64,000 nt of DNA. Origin: Rallus limicola. Taxonomy: Eukaryota > Chordata > Aves > Gruiformes > Rallidae. This document shows, one piece after another, positions 40,463-57,378 of this stretch. Where the stretch lies: the NCBI GenBank assembly GCA_022605955.1, contig JAKCOZ010000005.1:53321762-53385761 (forward strand), read 5' to 3'. Under the pieces are notes generated by a model. It worked only from the letters and a program-made list of their open reading frames with translations. It ran no database searches and was not told the origin of the DNA. The position numbers and the translations under genes were made by a program. How positions within the stretch are numbered: position 1 is the stretch's first letter; each line of letters begins with the position of its first letter.

Positions 40463-41559
40463 ATACTATAGTATATAGTAGTTTGCAGAATATACAAACT
40501 TTCTTAAGCTAAATCTAAGCTAATCTGGTGAGAATAGCTAAACACAAGCAACTATAGCAACCTGCATTCAGCACAACTAGCCATTAAATCACTCAAATCC
40601 TCAGAGGAGCTTGCAGCCCGGGCTGAGCTCTTTACCTCTGTGCAAGAGCAAAACAGTTTGCCATACGTTGAGTTCAAGCATACCTGCACAAGCCACAGTC
40701 ACACAGTGACGGAGCTCTAATCACCCGCCTGGGATGGGATATATCTGAGTGCTGCAACCTGATGGCCAGACATCCAATCTGTTTGAACTGTCCAGCTTTC
40801 CTCCCTAGTGAATGAAGAGAGGGGCATGGCAGAAGAGTGATTCACCCAATCCATCTCAGACAGCCCAGGATGGGATGAATCAACTCCTGGAGCTGTCTCT
40901 CTTCCCTCCTGCTGAATACAAAGCTGAAGCCTATCACTTACACAGCTTACGGGAGGAGAAATTAAACCCCTCCTTAGAAATCCAGATAGCCCGGATCTGG
41001 GCAGCATCCAAACCTGTATTGCGTTATTATAGAGACAGATATTATGGAGCCCTGCCTCACAATGTTGAGACATCTTTCTCAATATGAATTTGGAGGATAA
41101 ATGCTATTAATAACAGTAGGCTGAGATTTTCTACAGATGCAATAGCATGTTTATTTCTTCAGTGAATACCCAATTACTCCACAGAAAGTGTTGCTACATT
41201 TGGTTCTGAGAGGTTTTTCCAGAAGTCCCCATTGGCTTGAAGAAGGGATTGAATCAGTTCATTAAAAAATTAATAATTGCAAAGTAAACTGGACTGGGGT
41301 TTGTGATCTCAAAAGGGCAAGAGCTGGTAAATTATAAATGATAGTATATTGAACTATAGACAATAATAAGTGAAGACGACTGAACTGTGAGAGACGGGAG
41401 AGTCAGATGCCTGGCAGCAGAGGACACCTAGAATGTCCTTATATCAAAACGTACAAAATAACCAGAGGTTGTATTGCAGAGAAGGGGCAAAACTTGTAAA
41501 GCATCAGTTACCGATGTGTAAATAATCACCCAAGGGAAGAAAACAGAAGTAGAGAAGTG

Positions 41560-41960
41560 ACAATATATAGGAAATAAAAAATTGATCAGCAGAAAAGCTA
41601 CACCTTAGAAGCTAAAAAACATAGGGATAAAGTGAGAATTTCCAAATGTCAGCTTGAACTTTTCCTTGTGAGGAACATTAAAACAAATCCCCAAAGGTTC
41701 TTAAAAGAACAACAAAAGTGATCAAGCTGCAACACAGTAAAAATAATCCAGGCCTGGGCTAAAAACTAAATTAATTCTTAGCTTTAGTTTTCAGAGATGA
41801 TGTTGATGTCTTCCAGAAAAGCTAATACATCAAGAAGGAATAAACAGATATATTACCTGAACAAACATTAAGGGAAAGAGTAATTAGAAACATTGAGATA
41901 AATCAAAATGCAATCAGTGCAGCAATAGGTTTGCTAAGCTTAGATTAGGTGGGATCTAGC
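41560..41960 (+). mobile_element. Possible old CR1/L3-like internal fragment
   Basis: The stretch around TTAATTCTTAGCTTTAGTTTTC and GAGATGATGTTGATG resembles the region of CR1/L3 elements encoding the LNSFFASVFTEDD-type motif that precedes the reverse transcriptase. Flanking A-rich text is compatible. The likeness is weak and comes from pattern memory only. Confidence 0.3.
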
Positions 41961-44900
41961 CAAGTTCTCCTGATAGCTTCTTCTGACAGCACACCCAATA
42001 AAAGCAGAGCAGTATTTTAGTAACGCAAGGGGTGAATTTATTAGGAAACACAGACAAAACAAGGACCATGACTAGGATTGTAAGGTGACTGAGGGACTTG
42101 TGAAAAGGATGGCAAAGTGGAAACCACGGGAGACCACAGCCTGAATGTGCCTGTATCTCCTCATGGACTACACCTCACCCTGTGGTTCATCAGATGAATC
42201 CCATGCTTGGTACATTTTGAAATACAATCCAAATATTTATGGGTAAAATTCTCCTTACCTTTCCCTCACCAGAAGCATTTATATACACACACATGCACAC
42301 AAATATAATCACCCAAATCAATCATTTTGCTGATTCTGTAAAGTCAAGGTATAGCTCAGCATTTGGTACCAGAGCAGTGAAAAAGGTACCATATTTAAGC
42401 AATCTTCACTGAGAAATTGTTACATGGTAGTCCTGAATGTAAAAGAAAGCAAAGTGCCTACAGACTGGGGAACAACTGGAATGGTGAGTCTTGCCAAATG
42501 GAGCGGGCGAGCCTGCAGGCACGTATCCAGCAGGTGCCGTTCGGTGCAGTGCAGGAAGAGTATCCAGGAGGAAGTATAAAGCAGTTTGAAATTTAACCAG
42601 CAAATCATTCCCAAAAGAAATTTTTGAGCTTAGCTACTTAAATACAGCTTAGCTCTAAAATCCCTGGTTAGCTCCTTAATACTTCTTTACTAGAGCTAAT
42701 GTTAAAATAAATCATTCAATGTATCTCAGAAACCTTTCTTTTAGGTAAACAATTAATGTAATCAAGTTGCAGAGTTACAAATCAAAATGCTGTAGTGAGA
42801 ACAATAATAAAGCAACATTTCTTATTTATCACTACTTCAAGAACTGAATTTAGGGCTGCATTCTACTATGTAAAACCCCCATAGCAGTAAGGGGCATTGT
42901 TTCTGCACAAGCTATCTAGATCCTGGGTCCCAAAACAAACACAGCCCACCTAATACTTGATCCTGTACCACTATTAGCAATGAGAGTAGTGACTGCAGTG
43001 AGGACAAAACCGAGTCCTTACAGCAAAATGAAAGCAAGTAGGTTTTCTCTCTGAAAGCAGCTCCAAATTTATTGCTTGAGATTTACCTGTGGTTTTTGTG
43101 GTTTTTATCTGTGAATTGTTTATTGCACAACGATACAATGCAATACATTTCAAACAGGTTATAAAAAGAAGGGCGATTTCAAAATATTTCTTCTAGGTTA
43201 AAGTTAAGGGGGATGTGACATCTTGCACTATTTATTTGTTAGTGTATCAGTGTACCTAACTATAGAAAAAAAGAGGATAATATCATAAAATCTGATAATT
43301 TTAACTTACTTAGGAAGGTGAGAATGAAATGGGAAGGAAAGTGTCTCACATGGGTTGAGCCAGCTTCTGAGCAGGATGCTGAACTCAGGTGATTGTTTAA
43401 TGCCTGCAACAATCTACAAAATTTCCCATGCTGACACAGGAATAAAAGGAGAAATATCTGACAAGAGTAACCTGCAAGTACTTCTAGAACTACAGATATC
43501 CCTGACACCCAGGGACAGGTGTTAACACCAACCCAGTCCTGAACAAATTAACATACCACGTTACAAGGCTGTCTCACTAGTAAAACTTTGCTAATTCTGA
43601 TATTAGTCATGCAGTTTGTTTCTTGAGGGCTTTAGCTTGGCTCCATTTTGTGCAGAGCAACTGCTGTCCCTCAGCCTGCAACTCTGTTCATCCCACTGAG
43701 GGCTGTGTACAGCTCTGTGGATTTGTGCTGGTCCCATCAGCGTTATTTCAGTCAGTATCTGACGGGATTATTGCATTTGCCTCATCTCCTTTGTAAGTTT
43801 TCTCCTCCTTTGCGAGCGAAGGGATCATGCAGGACTCAAAGGTTCCCTTGAAAGTACTCCACACACAACTTGCCCCAACTGGACTCTGCAACACTTAACA
43901 CGGCTCTGATTCAAGCTTTGATTCAAATGGCTGGTACCAAACATATGCAACACATTAACAACAACAACAACCAAAAAAGGTAAAAAGACCACTGAGCCAC
44001 ATAACTGAAGTTCAGTATGCCATAATCTGCACCAGAGCAGTGCAGCATAAGGCTACCAGGTCACATCCATCTTGTGGGACAGCCCTGCCTGCCCTCCCAC
44101 TCCCCACCTGCACCGAGTCCAGTTCAGGCCCTTCCTTTCACAAGTTGCCCCTCATATCAAGGTGACATTCATGTGTCTCCATAGGAAAACCTGCAGAAGT
44201 ATTCCAGAGCTGCTACAGCATTAAAAAAGCAGGTAATTAAACAGCAGCAGAACTTGAATAAAACCCTAGATTGAACAAAAGCCAAAGAGATGTGGTGCAA
44301 TTCTGCAACTAAGTGCAATAGGAGTGATGGGGATGAATATGGATGACCATCTCTATAACATACATCCATTTATATTGGCACGCTGTAACCAAGCCGTTGG
44401 ATTATTATATTGCAGTTTTCTGCACACTACAGCAGGATGACAGTATTCTTCATATTTAATTGCCTTCCAACTGCATAACAAAGGGGAAATGTCAGGTCCC
44501 AGGCCTAGTGCATCTGTTGTTACGTTGCTAGGAGTTTCATCAGTTCAACACTTGGCTGCAGCAGGGATTTAGTTCTGGGAATTATTTTCTCCATGTCAGC
44601 CACCTAGATTTAAGAAAGGTAGCTAGCCATAGACTTTATTTCAAAGCCAAAGCCACTTTCTTGAAACACACCAATTTATTTTGTCCTTATATATGCCACT
44701 CAGACCAGGGTCCATAAACCCTTCTTCAAGTATCTCCTGGAAAAGGAATGTTTGCAGTAAAGCACCTCAGCTGTGAATACGGCTAAATCAGTTGTATCAG
44801 CTGTTATTTGCTTTCAACTTACAGACATTGCTACTTTAGTTGCTATGATTCCCTGTGAAGCAAAGAACTTTATACCACAGCTGAAACCGATCCATACCAA

Positions 44901-45597
44901 TAATTAAAAGATTGCAATTACAAGGATTCCATGCCTTCATATGTCCTGCACAGATCACTAAATTTTAAAGGCCATTGGGTCATGGAGTCTTACATTATTA
45001 AACAATAGGCATAGATCTTCAGAGTTTTAGGTCATCTAAATTTGTCTGCTTTCACTTCCAGCCATTGGCTCATGAAAACTAATTTTGGCAGAAAGGATGA
45101 TCTTTTGTACAACTCATTTGAAAGCCATCTATAAGGCTATCTGTATGCACCATCCTGACATCTGGTCCCATTCTTTGCAATATGTGCCATGTCACTTTGG
45201 GGTCATGTTTCTGGCAGAGTTGAGATCAAGCTTCTAAGTTTTGTTTCTTTACAAACTCAAAAGTTCATTAATCTCAGTGAAAATTCCCATCAAAGAAAGG
45301 CGGAAAACCTCAACAAAAAAACCCCACCATCAATATTTTTCCAAACGGCAAAGGTTTTTTTCAAGCTCTATTTAACACTTAATTTGTGGAAGCATTTTCC
45401 ATTTGGCCCAAAGCTTGTCCATCCACCTAGTCCTGAGAATATTTTTTCTATATTCGTATTTACATAGGCTCAAATACATCCCTCAGCAGCACTGTCTCAG
45501 CATACCTATACCTAAGTGTGGGTATCCAGGGTCTTTCCAGCTCTTGGGGACAAGAGCCAAGCATCTGCACAACATCCTGGTTTCCATGGGATGTAAA

Positions 45598-45776
45598 GCC
45601 ATGCAGGCTGCCCAGGGAGGTGGTGGAGTCTCCTTCTCTGGAGATATTCAAGTCTCGTCTGGATGCCTCCCTGTGCAATATGAGCTAGGGAGCTGCTTTG
45701 GCGGGGGGGTTGGACCCGATGATCTCTTGAGGTCCCTTCCAACCCCTAAGATTCTGTGTGTGTGTGTGTGTGTGTG
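45598..45776 (+). mobile_element. CR1 LINE 3' tail with TG microsatellite
   Basis: Plus-strand CR1 end: GGCTGCCCAGGGAGGTGGTGG, then CTGGAGATATTCAAG, TTGGACCCGATGATCTC and GGTCCCTTCCAACCCC, followed by ATTCTG. The usual ATTCTGTG tail units have been replaced by about 11 TG dinucleotides (45755-45776), which probably grew from a single tail unit by slippage. The 5' limit near 45600 is approximate. Confidence 0.85.
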
Positions 45777-48700
45777 ATTTGCTTCCAAAGGGATGTGTAG
45801 CATGGTTTGACCATATCTGAACAAGCAATGGGATTGGTGTCCTCAGGCACACTACTAACCCAGATGCTGACAATTTCTGCACAGTGTGACTCTGATAATT
45901 GTGGGTGCTGTGGAATCGATGGTTACCCAAGCTACAAACAACCTTTTGGTATCCCAGACTGACAGAGGTTGGGTATTTATCTCTCTTCATGAGAGATACA
46001 TAAAGATATATAGAGATATTTTATACATGTCTCTGTGAGAGATATATAAAGCTCAAGGTAGCCTAATTCTCTAGCTATAAAAGTAGGGAGTCATGGCTTT
46101 AGAACCATGATAAGTGATGGTGCACATGATGGTGCACACACACCAATGCAGAGTTGTTAAACAGAGTTAAGTACTCAGGGAAAAATTAGAGTTGCTACAA
46201 GCAAAATTTAACTCCAAGATAAAAAACCAGCTTCCAGCCACTGCGTATTTCACAGCTTAACAATAACAGGAAATTCATGTCACCAAAATCTTTGGATCCA
46301 AACAGCCTATCTACCAAATTTTCTGTATCTAATTTAAAAAAGAGAGACAGACAGACATACACTTTTAGACAAAATCTGAAGTTTCAAGAACTGTTTTTAC
46401 TTTAAAAAAAAATATCAGCCTTTAAAAAAAAATTTCAGAGATTCTGAGCCCACACTCTCCATTCTAGTTTGTACCTTGAAAATCAGCTGGATTTTCAAGT
46501 ATTTATACAGTCCCTTCTCACATTGCTGTGTATGAAAGGTTTTCTACGTGGCCTTGGTTTAGACAGAATGTATTTCAGTGTAAGTAATGTTTCCCAATTA
46601 GAAAAGATGCCACCCATTGTTCTGATTTCTAAGACTATCATCCCACCAATTTTCTTAAATAAAGTACATATCCCACTAAGGATTCCACTTTCCTTTCTCT
46701 CAACTCATTTTTCTCCAGCCTATTTTACCTTGTTTTCCTACCCTTTCAATACCGCTTAGCCACTTAATTCCTCATCCATCACATCAATTTAGATCACTCT
46801 GTGCTGTGCAAGGTATTTCTCTCTCTCATTATCTTACCTTTTCCCCTCCTTGTCATGCATCCAAATCCCCCTGAGCAGATTGTAACAGCCTGGCTCTGTA
46901 ACTCCAGGCATGGAAACCTACACCTCTAATTCTGCCTCAAATCATCTTAATCCCCCCCAAGTCTCAATTTGTGTGTCATAATCCTTTTCATCATACCCTT
47001 CTACTGAGGCTCTACATCCACTCAACAACAAAATAACTTTGATTTGCAGTCATGTTTGCCTCAGGTGGGAATTTTGCAAGACTCCAGACTTGTCCTAATG
47101 TTGTCCATGGTGTAAATGACACCGTTCCTCCTCTAGCCAAGACTGACTGCATTTGAAGAAGTCCAACGCTCAATAAGAAAAGTCATATTTCTTATTTTCA
47201 GACTCCTTTTTTCTTAATCTGTCAGTTTATCTCCTTAATTCTGACACTCTAAAATAGCACTCATGTGCATAATGCATCTTATACAATGACTCAGCAGCCT
47301 CTGCATGAGAGCCTTCAAGCTCTTATATCACATGTAGTAGTCTACATTTAGAAGGGAGAAACATAAACTTCAACTTCCCTGGCCACCTCCATCTTTATTC
47401 ATGAGAGACCTGCCCACAGGGAAGAAAAGAAACTGCCTGCAATGGTGTCCCACTCTACCCACCTAGTCCCTTAACAACTATAAAAATTGCATTTGATGCT
47501 TTATCTGGAAAAAGGAGAGTTGGAGGTGGGACATTTAAGGGAAATTTGGAAAGTTCCCTTTCAACTGGCTTTTAGGGTTTTTCACTCCAAATTCTTTTCC
47601 TAATTTCCAAAATACTCATTTGTCCTGTGCTTCAGGTTTGCTCAATTCTGGACTTCACCAGCTTACCCATCATGAACCTAAACCCTCTTAGCCTTGGGCA
47701 TTGTAAAAGAGATTTCCATGGGTTGAAGTCAAACTGGGTGGAGATGGCAGGGTGACAGGGTCCCAAAATATTTGGGCTGGAAGGCTTTGTGAGAAACACT
47801 GTCTCTCAAAGTCACCTTTCACTCAGTTGGCTTTTAGGGTTATTCGCTCTGACTTGGGTCCACCCTTCACCACCATACCAAGAAGTCAAAAAGCACCAGA
47901 ACCACTAAACTCTGATTTTCTGTTAACTGTTTCTGAAATGGCACATTCACAAACTATAATGCTAAAGACAAATGACACACCAGGCCAAAATAAAGAGTTA
48001 AAACCTCAAAAGCTAAAAGAACTCTTCTCTCTATTTGCCTTAAAGAGAAAGCACTCACCTTCTACTGAGCAATAATCTCCTTTTTAATCAGTCAGAATAT
48101 TTCTTCCAAATTAATCTTGTCAGTTTATTTATCCTTTACCTATGAACAATGCTGCTAGTGGGTCAAAAAGTTAAATCCCAGAAAAGATGTACCAGTTAAA
48201 ATAAATGTTCAAAGTCAAATGAAGATAAAGAACATCAAAACAACTACAACCAACCAGAACACACTGACCAGCTCAAAAGACTTAAATGCCACAAATTAAG
48301 AAATATAACAAAAAAAAAAAATCCCAAACCAAACAACCAACCAAATCCAAAAAACTACCTCCTCTGAAGACAGAGAAAAGGGAAAATGAAGATCCAAGGA
48401 GGAAAGACCGACTGTTTACATACCTGTTTGCAAAATCACTTCTATTCTTTTCAGGCACTAAGGAAAAGTGGAGTTGGGGGGGGTGGGGGTGTGTATGTAT
48501 TGAAATCATAACATAAACAGTTATACTACAAAGTCTGCCAGAGGCTCCTGGGCCATAACACCATTTCATGAGAAATAAATGTTACTATTGGTTCTCTTAT
48601 TAAAAACTAGTTGATATTTCAGTGTTTGAAGGTAAATGATACCTTCAAACTGTAGGATAACTGGAGCTCATGATACCTCATTATTACATTTTTGGTAAAG

Positions 48701-50146
48701 TTTGAGGCACTCATTTCAAGGGTACCTTAATTATAATGTGCTCTGATTCCCTTCACTGTCAGAAATATTGCAGATGGTTTATTTCCCATCTACATGTCAG
48801 AGAAAGAGGTTAAGCTCATTGTTTAAATCTGTACTGCTTCGGCACAGGAATCTTCTGTTTGTTTTACATATTAAAACACAAAAATCTGGAGACAACACTG
48901 CATTTCTATAAAAATCAGGTTCCTCTTAGTACAGAATTTGTTATCTTAAAGAGCTGTATTATATTTACAACTTCGATAATACCTCCTCCTTACACAGCCT
49001 GACTGTACAACCTGCTTCCAGACGGGCAGCCCTCATATGATCTTGAATTTAAGCTGCAAGTATTATCACTTCTGTCATATTTGCTATAAATAAAATGGAA
49101 CAATGTCAAAAGATGCTACTCAGCACAGAGACAGGGATGGAATTTTAAAGGAGCTCTACAAAACCTGCACCAAAGTCTGCGTTAAAAAAATAGGAATGTA
49201 GATTTATATAGTGAGAATGTAAAACTGCAGAATTTGAGAATTAAAAAAAAAAAGCAAAATGAAATCTCAATAGTGTTCTAAGAAAAAAATGTTAAAATGT
49301 TTAGAAACCTAACAGAGGCTTTTCCAGCCCTAAAGATAAAAGCCTCTGGAGAAAAATTAAAACAAGGCCTAATGCCTTTATAGTTATATTTTAATAATGA
49401 ATTTTCCCTACACTGACTTGTGCATGCATTATTTGTCGTAGTTATTGCTTGCTTCCTCTATTATCTTGGGCTGCAAGCTCAATTTTGTAAATGTTAATAC
49501 ATTTAGGTGTTAGAAGCTTTAATTCAGCATCCGCTTAAGATATTTATGTTTCCTGTCCTCAAACAGTTTCTAAAATTCCAGCAGCAGCTCAAGAACTGAT
49601 AAAAAAACCCAGAAATAAATCTCCCTCTCAATCAGTCATTTACAAAGACATCACAAAAAAGAACGAAAATTACAGAATGGTTCAAAAAGTAATCCTAGGG
49701 CAGGATTTTTAAAAAGCTCATTCAGAACCCTTCCCTACTTTCCTCTAAGTCCAAGACAAATTTGCCACCAGCTTCAGCCAGAGCAGATACACAGTTTTGA
49801 TTATTTACATCAAGCCCTATCAGCTTGCCCTGTAATGGATTAGGGCTGCTTAAGGGCATTCACTGGCTCTGAGCTGAAAAGGGATGCTGTGGCTAGGGGA
49901 CATGCCAACTGGTCCAGCCCATTTTGAAATGGATGTGCTACACTGCTTTTGGGTGACAAGAAAGTGATTCCAAAACTCACATCCATTAGTATACACATCC
50001 ACACATGGTACAGAAATCATAAAGCACCTCTTTATTATGCTATGTAGATGAAGCCCAGCAGCTTAAGGCTGTCCATGCTTATTTGCACAGAGCCTCAGTT
50101 GCCTCTTATTGCTGCCAGATCCATGGCAGAATGCTCTAAATTCCTA

Positions 50147-54387
<4,241 letters not shown>

Positions 54388-54503
54388 TTCAGCTAACCGG
54401 GAGTGTTTGTGCACCACCTCAGCCTTGTTCATGGGTGTCAACTGCTGCAATACGCTCCGGCTGTTCGTCAGGGCCCGTGTCAACCGAGCAAACTTTGTCC
54501 AAC
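54388..54503 (-). CDS. KCNH5: KCNH5 exon: linker between PAS domain and S1
   Basis: This 116-bp coding exon belongs to a voltage-gated potassium channel of the EAG family. On the minus strand it is preceded by a pyrimidine-rich tract ending TTTTCTGCAG and followed by GTAAGT. It starts with two bases of a split glycine codon (phase 1) and then encodes 38 residues, beginning [19 protein letters not shown] and ending HSRLAE. The exon ends in phase 0, and the exon at 50578 continues in frame with VLQLGSD, which matches KCNH5 as I remember it and separates it from KCNH1. In EAG channels this segment links the PAS domain and its cap region to the first membrane helix, and it takes part in gating control from the cytoplasm. 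The upstream PAS exons are not in the window. By recalled human numbering it covers about residues 145-183. It is too short to stand out as an open frame and was found from splice sites and homology. Confidence 0.95.
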
Positions 54504-55713
54504 CTGCAGAAAAGAAAGAAATCACGTCAGAAGGCCTCAGGCCTCATTCATGGCTAGTAAATCTCCTTCGTGTTCACCGATACCAAGTCAGGCTTGAATA
54601 GTCTCTTTAAATTGCTGTACAGAAGAGCTGCAGGCTCTAGGCTTAAACACTTTGCAAAAGAGGAAAAACACTGCTCCTTTGAGGCAACCACAAGTAAATC
54701 TGAGTAAAATAGAAATGCTCTGGCTTATTCTTTCTTCTGCCTTTTGGAGAAATTGTGTTAGAGGGATCACGTTGTGCTTTCAGCCTTCTAGGGAGTTACT
54801 CTGCTGCTGAAATCTAACTCTAAGCCGCTGAAGTTAATGCAAAGGCTTCCCAAGTCTGCAAATCCTGCTGAAGTAAAATCCTCCTCAGTTATGGAAAGAC
54901 TCCTGCTGATTCAGCCTCAGAAGTCTGATCCTTAAGTCTTTACTGTCCCAACTACACTTCAGGGACAAAACTAAAACTTAAAAAAATAAAAAAAAAACAA
55001 ACCAAAAAATCCAGTGAAATTCGGGGCTGCAATGCTTCAGACCAAAACAAAGAATTCTTTAAGACTTTAAAGACAGATTAAGCACTAGATTTTAAATGGC
55101 ATTAAGAAATACATTTGGCTGTTAAACTAATGATAAACAGCTGCCTTAATGGTAGCTTGAGACCCACACGCTGGGCAGCCCCTGGGGGACTTTTCTGCAG
55201 TGTTCAGAAAGGAGCAATCAGAGTTTGTTACTGACAGCAGCGCCGACCCGGGAACATCTCATCAAGTCATTCCTGCTGGGAAAACACCCAAATGTGACAG
55301 CTGGCGTGGATGTGGTAATGGATGAGGTAGATTTGAAGTAGCAAAGAAAATGCAGGGGTTGAATAAGTGTTAGCACCTCAGAAATCCACATTATTTGCAG
55401 TAAGGAAGTGCCTCCCAGAGAGCACTGAAGGAGATGCTAAACATTCATTTTGGACAGGTATAACCTGTGATTTTACTACACAGGTGTGTATAAAATATCA
55501 AACCAGTTACGGACAGGAAAGTGTTACTTTTATTTAGCTTGAATGCTGAATAGATAAAGTGGGGGGAAATGTCACATCTGAGATAGGAAACACAACATTT
55601 CTATGTTAGCTACGTTTATTTTTAAATGTCTCTTCCCTGATAAGAGTCAGGGCTTGGAAAGTTAAGGGATGCCCTGCAGGTAGATAAAATGAAGAGCAGA
55701 GAACAGACAAGAC

Positions 55714-55740
55714 AATAAAACCTCAAAAAAAAAAAAAAAA
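55714..55740 (+). repeat. AATAAA followed by 16-A tract
   Basis: AATAAA at 55714-55719 is followed after five bases (55720-55724) by 16 A (55725-55740). That order resembles the 3' end of a reverse-transcribed RNA, although the spacing is shorter than the usual 10-30 bases. I recognise no source gene in the sequence before it, and it could be chance in an A-rich region. Confidence 0.5.
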
Positions 55741-56599
55741 TTACAGTTGGGCTTTGTAATTTACCACACAAAGATCACATTCACACGAATGTAAATCCAT
55801 TGTTCATCATTTAGCAACCAGAACAGTTCTAAACACCAAGATACGCCATGAGCACAGCACAGACCATTTGTGTCTGGCTATTTATATATGACCTCAAAAA
55901 TGAACATTAAAAATGCATTGGGAAAAAAGGTAAAAAATAGAAGTATTTTATCAGCTTTTCAAATCTAAACCTTACATGTGAACTACAGATCTGCCTCATG
56001 CTTCTGAAGCTTACAGGGGTATTCAATTACAAACCTGCACTTTCTGTATTAAACAAGGTCAAGAGAGACTGTACTGATCTGAGTATGGACTACAAATTTC
56101 TAGAAAAATTTTTTGTGGTTTTCTTTTTCCTAATTGTCTATAAACCTGTGGCAGGGAGACAGCTTGAAGACAAGACTCAGAACTGTCCTTTATCTTTCTC
56201 AGCCTGTGATTTCAAAGAGCAAGTGAGCATGGCAGCAGCACCCTGACAGCTCTGCCCCAACATTTCTTGTAATTGCTGGAGGCCACAATGCATCCAGACA
56301 ATTGCTTTTGGCATGCTGCAGCCATGCTACCAGTTCCAAAGAAAAAGAGCAGCTCTCTTCTGGGAAGCGGTCACCCACCGCCAGACCCTCCACAGTTTCC
56401 TAAATGCACACGTGCACACACACAACATTCTCTTCCCTGTAGTCCATGGGGATGGATTCGGGCCAGTCTCCAAACTTTAGTTGGTCACCCTGCCCCATAG
56501 AGCTGATAAATATGTGATGGAAAGCTGCTCATCAACATCAAACTCACCACAGCCCGTTGGATTCTGTCCTGAACTCCCTCATTTGTCACAGCTTTGCCA

Positions 56600-57378
56600 G
56601 CTACTCCAACTCTGACAGAAGCCTCATGAAGTTCAACATGGAGAAGTGTAAAGTCCTTCACTTTAGGAGGTACAAACCCATGCACCAATATATGCTGGTG
56701 ACCACCCAGCTGCAAAGTGGCTTGGCAGAAAAGGCCCTGGGGGTCCTGGTGGACCAGGTTGAACATGAGACAGCAATGTGCCTGTGCTGTGTGACCTGTG
56801 TGCTTGGCTGCATTACACAAAATATTGCCAGTAGGCCAAGGAAGGTGATCCTTCCCATCCAGTGGAGGCTGCGTTATCACTCAGCACCAGTGAGGCCACA
56901 CCTAGAGTCCTGTGTCCAGTTCTGGGCATGGACGTGATGAAGAGAGCCCAACAAAAGACCACAAAGACGATGAGGGGACTGGAGCATCTCTCCTCTGAGA
57001 GAAGACTGGGAGAGCTGGGACTGCTTAGCCTGGAGAAGAGAAGACTTGGGGGAGACAGGGGGAACGGATCTTATTAATGTATATAAATACCTGAAAGGAG
57101 AATGTAAAGAAGATGGCACCAGGCTCTTTCCAGTGGTGCCCAGTGACAGGAACGGGCCCAAAATTAAACACAGGAGGTTCTGTCTGAATATCAGGAAACA
57201 CCTTTTTACTGTGATAGTGGCTGAGCAGTGGCACAGAGATGCTGAGGAGTCTCCCTCCCTGGAGATATTCAAAAGCCATACGGACACATGTTCCCGGGCA
57301 ACTTGCTTGAGCAGGGGAGTTGGACAAAATGACCCTCAGAGGTCCCTTCCAACCTCAACCATTCTGTAACCATTCTGA
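56600..57378 (+). mobile_element. CR1 LINE remnant, last third of ORF2 plus 3' end
   Basis: The longest clear CR1 copy in the window, about 780 bp on the plus strand. Successive frames carry ORF2 motifs: [66 protein letters not shown], then [39 protein letters not shown] and [10 protein letters not shown]. It ends in GGTCCCTTCCAACCTC and ATTCTGTAACCATTCTG. At least two frameshifts break the protein (open pieces at 56557-56937, 56862-57077 and 57046-57369). The endonuclease and YxDD part of the reverse transcriptase are missing. It lies antisense to KCNH5. Confidence 0.93.

Noticed and set aside
47752..48075. Plus-strand frame of 107 codons
   Set aside because: No known domain, no promoter or splice evidence, and biased only by A-rich sequence.
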